From contig CAJSYZ010000006.1 in assembly GCA_910574455.1 (NCBI GenBank), positions 791,981 to 855,980 on the forward strand: DNA of 64,000 bases. Reading direction: 5' to 3'. The stretch comes from Trichaptum fuscoviolaceum (taxonomy: Eukaryota > Basidiomycota > Agaricomycetes > Hymenochaetales > Trichaptaceae). Shown here piece by piece: positions 47,400 through 58,986 of this stretch. Numbering within the stretch: the first letter of the stretch is position 1; the number at the start of each line of letters is the position of its first letter. Under the pieces are notes generated by a model. That model was not told where the DNA came from, did not search any database, and saw only the letters and a program-made list of their open reading frames with translations. The position numbers and the translations under genes were made by a program.

Positions 47400-49722
47400 C
47401 GCATCCTTCACAACATAGGCACCCGCGGCGATACAAGTATGTACCCAATCACTCTTATTCAAGGATGATGCTTAAGCTCAAGTAGATTACAGCAGAACAA
47501 CTGCTTCGGGAACCACAAGAGCGCCAGGAAACAGCTTTTCACGCGCCAAAACAACGCATTGAAGACTTTGAGGGACACTATGAATACCGAGGCCGGAAGC
47601 GTAAGGAGTTCGAGGAGAGGATTCGGCGGACGAGGGGAAACTTGTATGTTTTCATGCTTGGGTTTATCTTTCAGGTGCTGACTTGAAACAGGAAAGAATG
47701 GAAATCCTACGTTAGTTGGGAGGTACGTACACTATCAAAATGACTGGAGTTATTACTGAAACTCAACGTAGGCGAGTCCAGGCGAATACGAACGTTCGCG
47801 CTCGGTATATGAGCGCACTCTCGATGTAGACCCACGAAGTGTCCAACTCTGGCTCTCCTACACGGAGATGGAACTGAAGGGGCGAAACATCCAGCACGCA
47901 CGCAATCTGATTGACCGGGCAGTGACTTTGTTGCGGCGCATCGACCAACTCTGGTACAAATACGTGTATTTGGAGGAACCGCTCGGAAACGTCGCTGGCG
48001 CGCGTCAAGTGTTTGAGCGATGGGTGCAGTGGGAGCCAGAGGACAAGGCGTGGCAGGCGTACATCAAGCTGGAAGAGCGGTACTAAGAACTGGATCGCGC
48101 GAGTGCGATCTACGAGCGGTGGGTTGCTGTCCGACCTGAACCCCGTGTCTGGGTTAAGTGGGCGAAGTTTGAGGAGGAGCGAATCAGGCCGGACAAGGCT
48201 CGTGAGGTGTTCCAGATGGCACTGGAGTTCTTTGGTGATGGTGCGGAACAAATCGAGAAGGCATAGGCGGTGTTTAGCGCTTTCGCGAAGATGGAAACAC
48301 GATTGAAGGAGTACGACCGAGCTAGGCTGATCTACAAGGTATGTACTCCCCAAACTTATGTGCTTCTAGGTCTTAAACACCCCTTAGTTCGCGCTGGACA
48401 GACTACCTCGCTCCAAGTCCCAGGCACTCTATGCTGCCTACACAAAGTTTGAAAAGCAACATGGAATTCGGAACACCCTCGAAACCACTGTTCTGGGGAA
48501 AAGGAGGATCCAATATGAGGAAGAACTTGCACACGACGGTCGAAATTACGACGTATGGTTTGACTATGCTCGCTTGGAAGAAGACTCACTGAGGTCACTT
48601 CGGGAGGAAGACGCGTCTGAGGACAAGATTGAAAGCGCGATATACCGGGTTCGTGAAGTCTACGAGCGAGCTGTTGCGCAAATACGCCCCGGTGACTTGA
48701 AGCGTCACTGGAGACAATACATCTTTCTGTGGCTTGACTACGCATTGTTTGAAGAAGTGGATACCAAAGTCCGGTGTTTCTTTCATGTCTCTTTTTCAAG
48801 TGCTAACAACCGCCCACGCAGGATTATGATTGGACACGGCAAGTATACCGAACAGCGTTACAAGTGGTCCCCCACAAGCCATACACTTTCGCGAAGCTGT
48901 GGTTCATGTTTGCGAACTTCGAGGTCCGGCGACTTGATGATCTACCCGCAGCACACAAATTGCTCGGTGCTGCAATCGGCATGTGTCCTAAGGAAAAGCT
49001 CTTTAAAGGCTATATCCTACTTGAGCTCGACGTAACTACAATTGCTCTTATCATTTGCATGGTTTACTGACTTTGTCTTTCAGCTTCGACAGTTTGACCG
49101 CGTGCGGACGCTCATTATAGAGTACATCGAATAAGATTCAACGAACTCCTTGGCCTGGATCCAAGTCGCCCAGATCGAGGCGGCGCTCGCGGACTACTCA
49201 CGAGCGCGAGCCATATTCGAACTCGGCACATCGCAGCAGCCGCTGTCGTACCCCGAAAACCTCTGGAAGGCGTACATTGACTTCGAGTTTGAGCAGGGCG
49301 AGCGACAGCGTACGAGGGATCTGTATGAGCGCCTGGTGCGCTTGAGTGGCTACGTCAAGGTCTGGCGCGCGTACGCAGAACTTGAAGCGAGCCCGATTCC
49401 TAACAATCAGGCCTCGAGGGAGGACAAGGACAATGAGGACGAGGCCGAGGAGAAGATGGTGGAGGGCGATTTGAACCTGGCTCGCCAGGTGTTCAAGGGG
49501 TCATACAAGGATCTGAAGAACAGGGGCCTTAAAGAAGAGGTATGTGCCCGCTTATTTGACATTCTTGAAGGTGGCTGATTTGTGTGCAGCGCGTTGTTCT
49601 GCTAGAGGCATGGTGAGACTTCGAGCAGAAGAACGGAACACCTGCGGATGTCTCGAAGGTTCAGGCCATTGTCAGCCGCAAGTGGGGGACGGTCGACGAG
49701 CGGGAGCCTCGAGCTGTGTGAG
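47400..49722 (+). pseudogene. CLF1: Pre-mRNA splicing factor Clf1 (Crooked-neck), with four premature stops
   Basis: Clf1 is a HAT-repeat scaffold of the Prp19-associated spliceosome complex. The sequence follows the family from [20 protein letters not shown] through [138 protein letters not shown] and ENLWKAYIDFEFEQGERQR to EQKNGTPADVSKVQAIVSRK. In-frame stops lie at 48084 (TAA), 48264 (TAG), 49132 (TAA) and 49614 (TGA), each inside otherwise well-conserved sequence. Spliceosomal introns are kept. Because Clf1 is essential in yeast, a working copy is expected elsewhere in the genome. Confidence 0.88.
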
Positions 49723-50832
49723 GAAAGTTCACTGCTTTGCCTCCTTATTTGTTTGGTACCGACTTTCCTTTGATTCCTTCACATGATGAACCATTTTGAT
49801 CATGTGTATTTTATCTTATTATATCACTTATAATTGTACTTACTTTGTCCTTATGACTTCCTTATACACTGATTTAAATAACCTGAATGTCTGATTGCTG
49901 AAGCACTGAGAGCACTGAGAGCACTGATTTAAGTTGACGACACTGATTTCTGTAAGGCCCTTCCTGAATAATGAAACCACATGCCTGAAATCAGTAAATC
50001 AGTAACGTTTTACTTTCCAGGGCTTCCGGAAATATCAGACCGTTTAAGTAACTTTAAGTAGCCATAAGCAAAAAAGAAGATTCCCTGATGTGTGCGAGAA
50101 CTCGGTACGGCGGAGATTTTCCCGATGTTCTTTAACACTCTCCCAACGGGCGCTTCATCTCCGTGGTGGTCGGAGAACAGAGAGTTAGCCTCGTGACCAG
50201 GCCAAGCTACTTTCTTTATATGGCTTGCGGAGCAAGCACAGCGTAGCTGGCCTGGTTTCCAAGGTTTTCGATTACAAGAAACTTGCAGGGAGTTTGAAAT
50301 TAATCCAAATGTAGTAGTGATTTCATAGGTTCCCCTTGAATTCCAAAAATAGAGTCTGATGTCGTCATGTAAATGTAATTTAAAAACTAACTTCAATCCA
50401 AGTTGTCGTGGCAGACAGCTACAGCAACTAGTAGTTGGCTATGCTCAACTACTGCTTCTAAAGGCTTTTGTTACATTATGTTGTATTGTTAAGCTATAAG
50501 CATTAATTTCATTGAGTAGTCCATCATGGTTATTCCAAGTGACTTGTGTATACGAAGCCTATATGCACACTTGCGGCCGGGTGGCGTGCGTCAGGTACAC
50601 ATGCTTCATTCGGCAGTGGCAAGCTCCATTATTTTTTATTTGCGTCTTAGTCATTACAACAACTGGGTCTGCTACTATATCTGTATTATAATTCAAACTC
50701 CCTGCAAGTTTCTTTAAATCAAAACCTTGGAAACCAGACCGGCTACGCCTTCAGAGCAAAGCGACCCATATAAGTAGCCTGGTCTGGTTACGAGACTAAC
50801 AGAGAGTCACTGCGCTGGCCCGGCCAAACAAG
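49723..50832. repeat. Repeat-rich stretch: family A copy (49880-50095) and an inverted-repeat element (50165-50812)
   Basis: The first part carries GAAGCACTGAGAGCACTG, CCTGAATAATG..ACATGCCTG, GTTTAAGTAACTTTAAG and TTCCCTGATGTG, matching the copies near 6.2 and 36.6 kb. The second part is described separately. No coding region is seen. Confidence 0.5.
50165..50812. mobile_element. MITE-like element with ~140 bp inverted arms
   Basis: The left arm (ACAGAGAGTTAGCCTCGTGACCAGGCCAAGC ... GTAGCTGGCCTGGTTTCCAAGGTTTTCG ... AAACTTGCAGGGAGTTTGAA, given in parts) matches the reverse complement of 50690-50812 with scattered differences. The centre (about 50310-50690) is AT-rich and non-coding. Termini lie near ACAGAGAGTTAG. 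A target duplication was not found. Confidence 0.6.
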
Positions 50833-51111
50833 GTGTTCGGCAACGGCTCTTCCTTCGCATGGGCTACAGACTCAAATGTGTATGCTGTGTTGGAGGGGTG
50901 GACGAATGAGTGGGTGTACATGAACTTCAAGGAAAGGAGCAGTCTAGCAACGAAGGGTGCTGGATCATGGCCAGTTCAAGCATGGCATGGTGAGGTGCTT
51001 GTGAAAGCAGTTTCATCGTCTTCTGGGACTGGTGAGATTGTGTGCAGGATCAATCTAATCAAGGCTTTCCATTCGTGGCGGGGACAAGCTGGCTCAGACA
51101 GCGCTATATAA
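50833..51111 (+). pseudogene. SEC27: Displaced internal fragment of the COPI beta-prime subunit
   Basis: The frame reads VFGNGSSFAWATDSNVYAVL, then VYMNFKERSSLATKGAGSWP, HGEVLV and SGTGEIVCRI. This matches the family segment that follows the first WD40 propeller (FAWA.DSN.YAVLE, ..VYKNFKER, GAGSW.V.G.HGG, ESGEIVRRI). It is the very part missing from the copy at 42.5-44.3 kb. It lies on the same strand about 6.5 kb downstream and directly after the MITE-like element. Key positions have drifted, so it is a relic. Confidence 0.75.
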
Positions 51112-52027
51112 TTTTATACCGTCGGACGTCTTTAATGGCCCTCACACGCTTATCTCTTCTCTTGGAAACTTCGACCGTCTCAGCGTTCTGAGCGCCTACC
51201 TCCCATCCGAGACATCGGCATGCAAACCGTTGGCTGTTACAGATACAATCTTCTGTGTCCGAACGCGTGTAGATTGTTGCTCGTGCTTCGCGTATACAAT
51301 TAATTATAAAGGCGAGCTCTCTTGTCATTTCTCCACGGCTCTGGACCACCACACTTCAGAAGAGTTCGATGCTATGATAACTGCATTTGTTGACTGGACA
51401 ACAGTTCTCTTTGTTTGAAACTCGTGATCGATAAATTGTATGTATATTAATAGGCTTGCTCATTGCAAATCACAAATAGCCTCGGCGTGTCATGAAGGTT
51501 ATACAGTGACTCACAACACTGTTCCGATGTTTTATACTTTTCGATTGTTTTTTTAATAACACACTAAATACTCAATGTAATTACATGAAAGTTTAACATA
51601 TGGAAAGGTCTGAATCCCTAGTTTCTGTCGGTATAAATTATGTGCTGTGAAAATAAATAAATAAAGTGAGTAATTACTATGTTGAGTATTAGTCGTATTA
51701 TTATGAAAACAATCGTAAAGTTTAAAACATTGAAACAGTATTTTGAGTCACTGTAGTCACGAGAAGCTCATAATTACGATGTGAGGCCTCTTCTGTAACA
51801 TACTATGAATACCAAGCTACTTACGGGTACACGATAGTTGCTATGGTGCAGAACCGTCAGTATTCCTTATGCTCAGTGCTTTGAAAGGGATTCGTTAGTG
51901 CCTCGTCTTGTGTACATGCCAGTGTGTAACGAGGGCTGTCTCTTGACAGTAGGACAGACGCTCCTGCACTATGCTACTTGCTACAAATTGAAGTGCTCGT
52001 AATGTACACCCGTTAGAAATAATGAAG
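51112..52027. other. AT-rich gene-free stretch
   Basis: The first 300 bp could be further degraded sequence of the fragment before it, but no family motif is readable. The rest is AT-rich, with TAAATAAATAAA near 51655. Nothing else is supported. Confidence 0.35.
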
Positions 52028-53523
52028 CTAGAAATCAAGGAACGAAGAAACGAAGTTTACATATTTTATCTCGTACTCTACATCATGTTGGGAGCAATAT
52101 TCAATAGTATCGCGATTGTTCAAATGAGACGGTATAGTCGTATTGTCTCCCGACCTAGTCGTTGAATAGGTTATGACAGTTTCCCGTATGGTTGGATGTG
52201 CTTTGATCAGAGCAAGATAACAATGATCTTCATTACTTCTAAAAGGAGGTTCAGAATAATGATTTTGAAAGGAGCGGATTGAGCTAGGAAGCACTAAAGG
52301 ATCGTTTGAAAAGGATTCGCCCCAGCAGCAACACAGACTCAGCGATTTCAAGGCAGGAAAGAGGTCTATAACAGATAGAATATCGTCTCCGGTTCTATAC
52401 TTGAAGAGCCGGAGTTTTGTTATGTATGGCTTTATCGACAAGAGACGGGGTCGAAGGCCTGTTAGCGGTCCACGGGAACTCCTGAACATATCATCCAGAG
52501 ACAATTCCAAGCTTGTGTAATCGTAACCATTCCGTAACTTCAGTAGCCAATCCAACGGGGCCGGGTCAACTACCCCGATGCGTATTAACGAGCGTTGTTT
52601 GAGAGACGGGGGAGGACTGATGACGTCCGCAAGGGAGAATACATCCTGTGATTTAGTATTCGCTTCTCGTGTAGGCAACCGGGGATCCCAGTTTTCTAAG
52701 CATAAGCTCTTCAATGAGCGCATAGCTTCCAAAGAACCGGATCTGTTGAAGTCGACACATGATGTGGATGCTGCAGCCACAGACTCTCGAGACGATTCAT
52801 TTCACCTAGCTGCCTGATGATGTCGTAAGGCGTCTGATACTTCTTGGCCAGCATAAGCTCTTCCTCCTCCTTTCCATTGGGAACATGTTCATCCTCTTTC
52901 GGCGCCGCAGTCAGACGATAGTTAGCCAGACGAAGATGTGTGAGGTTCGGACACCGTTTCAGAATTCCCAGCAAAAGTCGTGGCATTTCTTTGGTGTTCT
53001 TATCCATTGTCCGAGCTTTCACCTCGCCTTTGAAGGTAAGCCCTCGAACCCATGGACCGATGCTTGGACTCTGGGAAATCATACGGATCTGCATTTGGTG
53101 TCTGATCCATACGCACCGCTGGGAGTACCACAGGACAGCATTGGCCCATGATCTGCACACAAGAGTCATTTGCTGGAGTGTGTATCCCACATCATCGTAG
53201 AGCATCTGGTGGAACGCAGCTCTTTGGGAGTCAAGATACTCTGCGACGAGTTCTGCGACGAGTTTTGACGATTGGTCATGGCTTCTCTTATGCGGGTAGT
53301 CTGCCTTCCCTCCTCTTTGTCCTACTATGTGTTCCATAATATCCTCTGACCTGCGCGTCGTCACTGTATTGGAGTCGAAACGTACGTGGTTAAATAGAGA
53401 AAGGAGATCATCGAAAAGCTCCAGCGGTATAGTCCGAGCGTACTTGATGATGAAAGATGAAAAACGCAGTAAAAAGGGCATCTGAGGGTGTAGTAAACCG
53501 AATGGAAGTATTGAACTCCTCAA
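52028..53523 (-). CDS. F-box/LRR-like protein, apparently frameshifted
   Basis: The N-terminal frame (from 53523, MRSSILPFGLLHPQMPFLLR) contains PLELFDDLLSLFNHV, MTLVCRSWANAVLWYSQRCV and WVRGLTFKGEVK, in the order seen in basidiomycete F-box proteins (LVCR.W degenerate F-box end, then LRR-like strands LRLANYRL and MNRLESLWLQ). Around 52711-52780 this frame ends at LWKLCAH, while another frame carries on with LEAMRSLKSLCLENWDP, LLSIKPYITKLRLFKY and LFPALKSLSLCCCWGES to a stop at 52028. A one-base indel in the overlap, or a start of a second gene, would explain this. No plausible intron fits the space. SCF-type substrate recognition is the usual family role; the target is unknown. Confidence 0.5.
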
Positions 53524-53757
53524 TGTTCAATGCACATTCCTGTGCGTTTTCAAGGAAGGACATCAATCCAAAGAGCAAAAAATAAATGCCCAGTCAATGG
53601 GCGAGAGTGAGGTTGGAACTCACGTCCGTGCCATTTTTATATACTTGTCCGCGCAGTAGCTGACGTAACTTATCCACTCAATTTGGTACTATCTAATACA
53701 AATGGGCGGCGTTGGGCGCATCTTGCTCATTGTCAGCAGCGACGACGACGACAAGCG
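53524..53757. other. Divergent promoter region with a tRNA-like T-arm
   Basis: This separates the minus-strand F-box-like gene from BRO1. On the minus strand GTGAGTTCCAACCTCAC (near 53603-53619) forms a perfect 5 bp stem with a 7 nt loop resembling a T-arm, followed by TCTCGCCC. No matching acceptor 5' strand was found. Confidence 0.4.
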
Positions 53758-56700
53758 ATGGCGCAGCAGTCGCCAACAATCTCAATACCCAAGAAGACCA
53801 CAGAGGAGGTTGACTGGACAACTCCTATACGCAATCTCATTGCTCAGTCGTACGGTGAGAATCCGGACAATTATGCGGCTGAATGCGCTGCTCTTCAGCG
53901 ATGTAGGCAGGACGCCGTGCGTGGTGCAGGCAGCGATATGACTGGTGAGCAGTAGTCTATCGAAGAGTGATTTGGATCTGACTCGAAAGTAGCACGGGAT
54001 CTGTTGTACAAATATTTCGGCCAGCTTGAGTTGCTCGAGCTGCGGTTTGCTGAGATTAGGGTCAACTTTCCGTGGCATGATGCCTTCACGAACAAGCTCA
54101 CGACACAGACTTCGCTTGCTTATGAGAAAGCTTCAATAATATTCCAGATCGCCGCTACCCACTCTTCCATCGCTGCATCACAAAACCGTGGCGATCCAGA
54201 GGGCTTGAAGCGAGCCTTCCATTACTTCCGGACAAGTGCAGGCATGCTCACGTACATCAACGACAACTTCTTACATGCACCTTCGACCGACTTGAGCCGT
54301 GAAGTGATCAAGTTCTTGGTCGGCATCGTGCTCGCGCAAGCTACGGAAGTCTTCTATGAAAAGTGTGTCGATGAGAAGAAGGGGAGTGGCTTAGTCGCCA
54401 AGATTGCGAGCCAGACTGCGTCAATGTACAGTGGTCTATGTGATGAGGTGAAAGAATTCATGGGGAAAGGTATATTTGATCGGAACTGGGTCACTATCAT
54501 CCAGGTATTTTACCAATGCTATATTGCATCGCTACCTTTATTCACCTTCTTATAGATCAAGTCGAAATACTTTGCTTCGCTCGCGCAGATGCACCGCGCG
54601 TTAGCAGATACTCAGGCCGGAAAGTACGGAGAAGCACTCTCAAGATATATTGCTGCAGAAGCAGCCGCCAAAGAAGCCTCTCGGTCTGCTGCCTCGTTTG
54701 GAAGCATGTTCATGACCCAAATGTCTCCGAATTTACCTCCAGATGCAGGGACGTCCATTCAAGAGCTTACAAAAGTTCACTACGCATTATGCACAGAGAG
54801 GAAAAACGAAGCACAACGCGATAATGACCTCATTTACAATGCAGTCGTCCCCGCAGCCGATACTCTCCCGCAGATTGACAAGCTACCCGTGGCGACGGCT
54901 ATTCCGATCCAAGAGGTCTACAGCGCCGCCGACGTGCAAAAGACTATTGGTGCGGACATCTTCCTCAAACTTGTTCCGCTGAGTGTGCACGAGAGTGCGA
55001 GTGTCTACTCTGAAGAGAAGGCAAAGCTTGTTCGCGCTGAAAACGAGCGAGCCGAAACAGCAGACGGAGAAGTCCGATCTGCGCTAGACGCTTTGGGCGT
55101 GAAGGATGGGCTCGGTCGATACAAAGCCATGGTCGAAGGTCTGCATGCGGAAGGAAGCTCAGAACTTCCAACAGATGTAGCTCGCATGCGTGAGGACATA
55201 GGGCTCGTCGAAGAACGTGAGCCGGTTGCGCAGCTCTTCGCTGAACTAACTCGGCTTCGGGACGGCGTGCGGGGAGATCTGGACAGTGTGCAGCGTGATC
55301 TCGAGATTGAATCGCGCGAGTGCGAGGCGATGCGCGTGAAATATGAGCATCTCTGGACACAGGATCCGTCTGCCGGCTTGACACGGCAGCTACGCCAGGA
55401 CTTGAAGTCGCATCTATCTGCGCTCGAAGCAGCTGCTGCGTCAGACCAGCAGATCGTTACCCTTTGGGACAACGTGAAGGGCGACATTGCGCTGCTACTC
55501 TCGCCCCAGGTAGAGGAAGTGTTCAGGGAGAGTGCGGACCAGGGTCCGGGGGGAAGCCTCCTGGACCTCGACCCGAATAACGAGAGTCGCGATGACGAAG
55601 AGCGAGCGAAAATCACAAATTACGTGGATGAAATCGAGGATCGATTAGGTCGCCTGAACAAAATTGCAGCTGAGCGTAAGAACGTCTTGAAGGATCTGAA
55701 GGATAAGGTTTGTTATGTCGAGCACAACCTTACCTGTAGCTCAATACTGATGTCTATTCGCAGATACAAACGGATGACGTATCTCATCTCTTACTCTTAA
55801 ATCGACGCAACCAAACTGTCGAACCGACACTATTTGCCGCTGAATTGGAGAAGTTTAAACCCTATCAAGCGCGCCTGGCAGCTACCGTCCATCACGAGCA
55901 AGTTGCTTTGCAGGAAATCACAAAACTCTGGAAGAGCCTCAAAGACCTTGCTGGACGTGGCCCCGGGGCGAGGAAATGGGAGGAAAGGGAGCGCAGGAAG
56001 AAGGACACGATGCGTCGATTTTCGCGTGCTCGAGACGGTTATATGGAAGTTCGGGATGGGTTAGCGTGAGTGGAATTTGTCATTGAGAAATAACTTCATA
56101 GCTAATACAAACCGTTAACTTTTAGTAAAGGTCTACAATTCTATCACGATCTAACTGATCTTTGTGCGACGCTGAGGCGTCACGCAAAATCGTTTGTCTC
56201 TGAGCGAACCGTGGAGCGCGAAGCGCTTGTCGGTCAAGCTGAGGCAAAGCAGCGACGTGCAGCCCCTTCCGCCCCTCCCTCGGCTACAGAAAAGCCGCGT
56301 CCGCCTCCCCCACCGCCTCCCTCTCGTGACCTTGACTCGTCTTTTGCTTCCATGAGCCTACGAAATGGACCCACATCTCCTCCAGTACCACCTCCCCCTC
56401 AGGCTGTATCCCGACCTTCTTACTCGCTACCGCCACCTCCGCCGCCGCCTCCGCCTTCGACCTACTCTTCACCACCGCCTATCCAACAGCAGCAAGTCGA
56501 TCCATATGCGAACATGTTCGGGACGCAGGGATTATCGGGTCAATTCTCCGTGGGCAGCTCATCGGCGGCACAGTCGCAGCCGCCACCACCGCGGCCACAA
56601 ACGAGCTCATCATACAACCAACAGCAGAAGCCGTTCTACACCTACCAGCCGTTCACTTCACCGCCTCCACCACCTTCCGAGCAGCAGCAATACGCTCCGC

Positions 56701-56945
56701 CGAGACAGGCATCGAGCTTGACTCCCCAATATACGCTTTATGGGTCGCAGCCGCCATATCCACCGCCTCCACCGGCGCCGTACCAGCAGCAGCAGCAGCA
56801 GCAGCAATATGGTAGCCCACCGCCGGGCCCGCCATCGCAGCCACAGCTACCCTACGGCACATTTCCGCCTCCTCCTCCGGCACCACAGGGCACACCAACC
56901 TATGGTCAATATCAGCAGAATGGCTATCCGAATTATCCGCGTTGA
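53758..56945 (+). CDS. BRO1: BRO1/ALIX-family ESCRT-associated protein, 990 residues
   Basis: Five exons (53758-53944, 53993-54504, 54556-55707, 55764-56065, 56126-56945) join in frame. The start is [20 protein letters not shown]. The N-terminal BRO1 domain shows [60 protein letters not shown] and [21 protein letters not shown] helical V domain follows (residues about 400-720, with [20 protein letters not shown] and [14 protein letters not shown] end motifs). The C-terminus is proline-rich with poly-Pro, poly-Gln and repeated YG/YP motifs, ending QNGYPNYPR. It recruits the deubiquitinase and binds ESCRT-III at endosomes during multivesicular body sorting (family knowledge). The intact C-terminus favours Bro1 over Rim20, but the two are hard to separate by eye. 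Confidence 0.88.
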
Positions 56946-57311
56946 ACGTAATCCATGTTAACACTATATACCATTTTCTTCCTCATGTTCTCGCGTTTCC
57001 TGAGTCGGTTGGACTTATTGAAATGTACAAGCTGGATGTATTTCATGTCGATGTTTGTTGACCGTAATATGGTAGTGAATACGTTTGTGCAGATCACGGA
57101 CCCTTATAGTAGTAGAGAGCAATTGTATACTATGGACCAATAGACTGATGAACAATTGCGGATAGTAAGTTATCATATGTCGAGAGAGTTTGTCGAGAAC
57201 TGCCGCGTTACGTCACTTGTATTAGATTTCATCTTACCAAGCTTCAGATCGCTTATACATAGCAGACCTTCATAGACTGATACTCCAGCTCGCTGCCTTT
57301 CTATCTCTCCC
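56946..57311. other. Intergenic stretch
   Basis: BRO1 3' side and the upstream region of the CinA-like gene. No repeat or RNA gene is seen. Confidence 0.4.
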
Positions 57312-57975
57312 ATGATGACAGAATCAACAACGTTCCCGCCTGCCTCACTCAAGCAACTCGCGATGTCTATTGCCAGCATACTGTCCGACCGCAAGCAAAG
57401 CATCTCAGTAGCAGAAACAGCATGTGGAGGTCTGATCTCTGCGACTCTACTATCCGTGCCAGGCGCGAGTGCGTATTATAAAGGCGGCACGACTGTGTAC
57501 ACTTTGCCTTCACGGATCGCATTTGGCGGGTGGACAGAGGAAAACGTGAAGGGTTATCAGTAAGATTGCGCATCTTTCGAGAAAAACTCAAGATCGTTGA
57601 CGCGAAGTTTTCGCTCTGAAGAGGCCCGACACCTGAGATTGTCACTGGATTGGCGAAGCATACGAAGGAAGCCTTGGGATCCACCTATGCCATCAGCGAG
57701 TCTGGCACTGCGGGTCCGACTGGGGGCAACACCAAGTACAGAACTCCGTAAGTGCTTGTTACTTTCCGAAGCCGGATTCAGAGTCCTTGACATGGACTGC
57801 CAGTGGATATGTCGCACTTGCAGTAGTCTCCGATGACGGCGTAGCAACACGCGAAGTGGAGACAAAGTCGTCTGATCGCGCGAAGAACATGCTCCTATTC
57901 GCGGAAGAGGCATTGAAGCTGTTTCTGGAAGTGTTGAAGGGAGACGTCGCACTCGAGGGAAAACCAAATCTGTAG
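57312..57975 (+). CDS. CinA C-terminal-like protein (NMN amidohydrolase type), 181 residues
   Basis: Three exons (57312-57559, 57622-57747, 57804-57975) join in frame. The start is MMTESTTFPPASLKQLAMSI. Family motifs are SISVAETACGGLISATLLSV with PGAS, then YYKGGTTVYTL, AKHTKEALGSTYAISESGTA with GPTGG, and PGYVALAVV. These match the C-terminal domain of bacterial CinA/PncC, which hydrolyses nicotinamide mononucleotide to the nicotinate form. The bacterial N-terminal domain is absent, as in stand-alone PncC. A cytosolic NAD-salvage role is inferred from the family. Confidence 0.85.
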
Positions 57976-58035
57976 AAACCATGTTGCGCCAAAACAGAAG
58001 AATACAAAGAAAGAAGAGAAAGATGTACAATACTG

Positions 58036-58816
58036 TTATGACCGAAGCCAAGCTGTTTTTGCCAGTTTCTTCTGCTTCTTTCGCTCTTTGAACGATTCCT
58101 TTACAATGCAATTCAGAAATTCGGTCTTTGCCTTAGTTTCGTTTACGCACCAGATCTTTCTTTGTTGGCTTCTTCCTCTTCTTCCCAGTCTCCGCCTCTT
58201 CCTCGTATCTCTTCTCCACATCCTTCTGCCATTCATCCATATCGAAGTAGAAGCTGCTCATGCGCTTCATGCGCTCATACTCCGATACATGCTCGGGGTT
58301 CCGTGCATCCGGTTTCGCGAATGCACCAGTCCGAGCATTGAATTTTGCAGTATACGTGAACGCTGCAGGCGTCGATGGGCCGGCGACCAGAGTCGGATCG
58401 AGGAACGCAAGCTCTGGGTCAATACCTGCTGCCAGTGCTGCAGCTTCGACAGCAGCTCGCGACGAAGAGCTCGTAACACCGGAGGCGGAGGCGTTGGAAG
58501 ACTCTGCTAACGGATTCGTCCAAGTCGTCTCGTTTGTGCGCGAGTTGAAGAAATAGTATGCATTATGTTGGGGTGACCAGATGGCTTGCCACTCGCCTTG
58601 GATGTGTGCATTCGTAACAATTGGTGGAGCCGGGCTTGTTGATGTCGATGAGCCAGCCTCTGGAGATGCCGAAGTTGTTTCCGCTGATTCCCTTCGCTTT
58701 GAAGTCTCGGACTCGGGTTCTTCTGAGTGCTGCTTCGGAGACGAAAAGCGTTCCTTCAATTGATTTTCGTCTTTGGACTCGATTTCAGGTGATGGTGACG
58801 GGGATGCACTTGCCAT
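58036..58816 (-). CDS. WW-domain protein, 242 residues
   Basis: Two exons (58151-58816 and 58036-58098, intron GTGCGT..AAAG) join to MASASPSPSPEIESK ... TKKDLESFKERKKQKKLAKT with AWLRS at the end. The unspliced frame would stop at LVRKRN, but the conserved-looking basic C-terminus supports splicing. The WW domain is GEWQAIWSPQHNAYYFFNSR followed by TNETTWTNP, with both tryptophans and the aromatic pair. The rest is Ser/Pro-rich, then a basic helical segment (YERMKRMSSFYFDMDEWQKD). WW domains bind Pro-rich ligands; a role in RNA processing is common for this small architecture but unproven here. Confidence 0.82.
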
Positions 58817-58986
58817 GGCGTATCAAAGTAACAATGCACGGGCTAAGATGCGCCTTTACGGCCAGTAATTTGGTATCAAGCCCACCCTGAAGTACTTAGG
58901 GCCGGAGCAGGGTTGGGCAACACCAATTACTGGGCTTGGCATCTGCATATCGACTCACTTGCTCAACGCTGCGCACGACGTCGACG

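Noticed and set aside
53595..53660. Possible tRNA on the minus strand (perfect T-arm GTGAG/CTCAC)
   Set aside because: No matching 5' acceptor strand, D-arm or anticodon arm of normal length could be drawn upstream.
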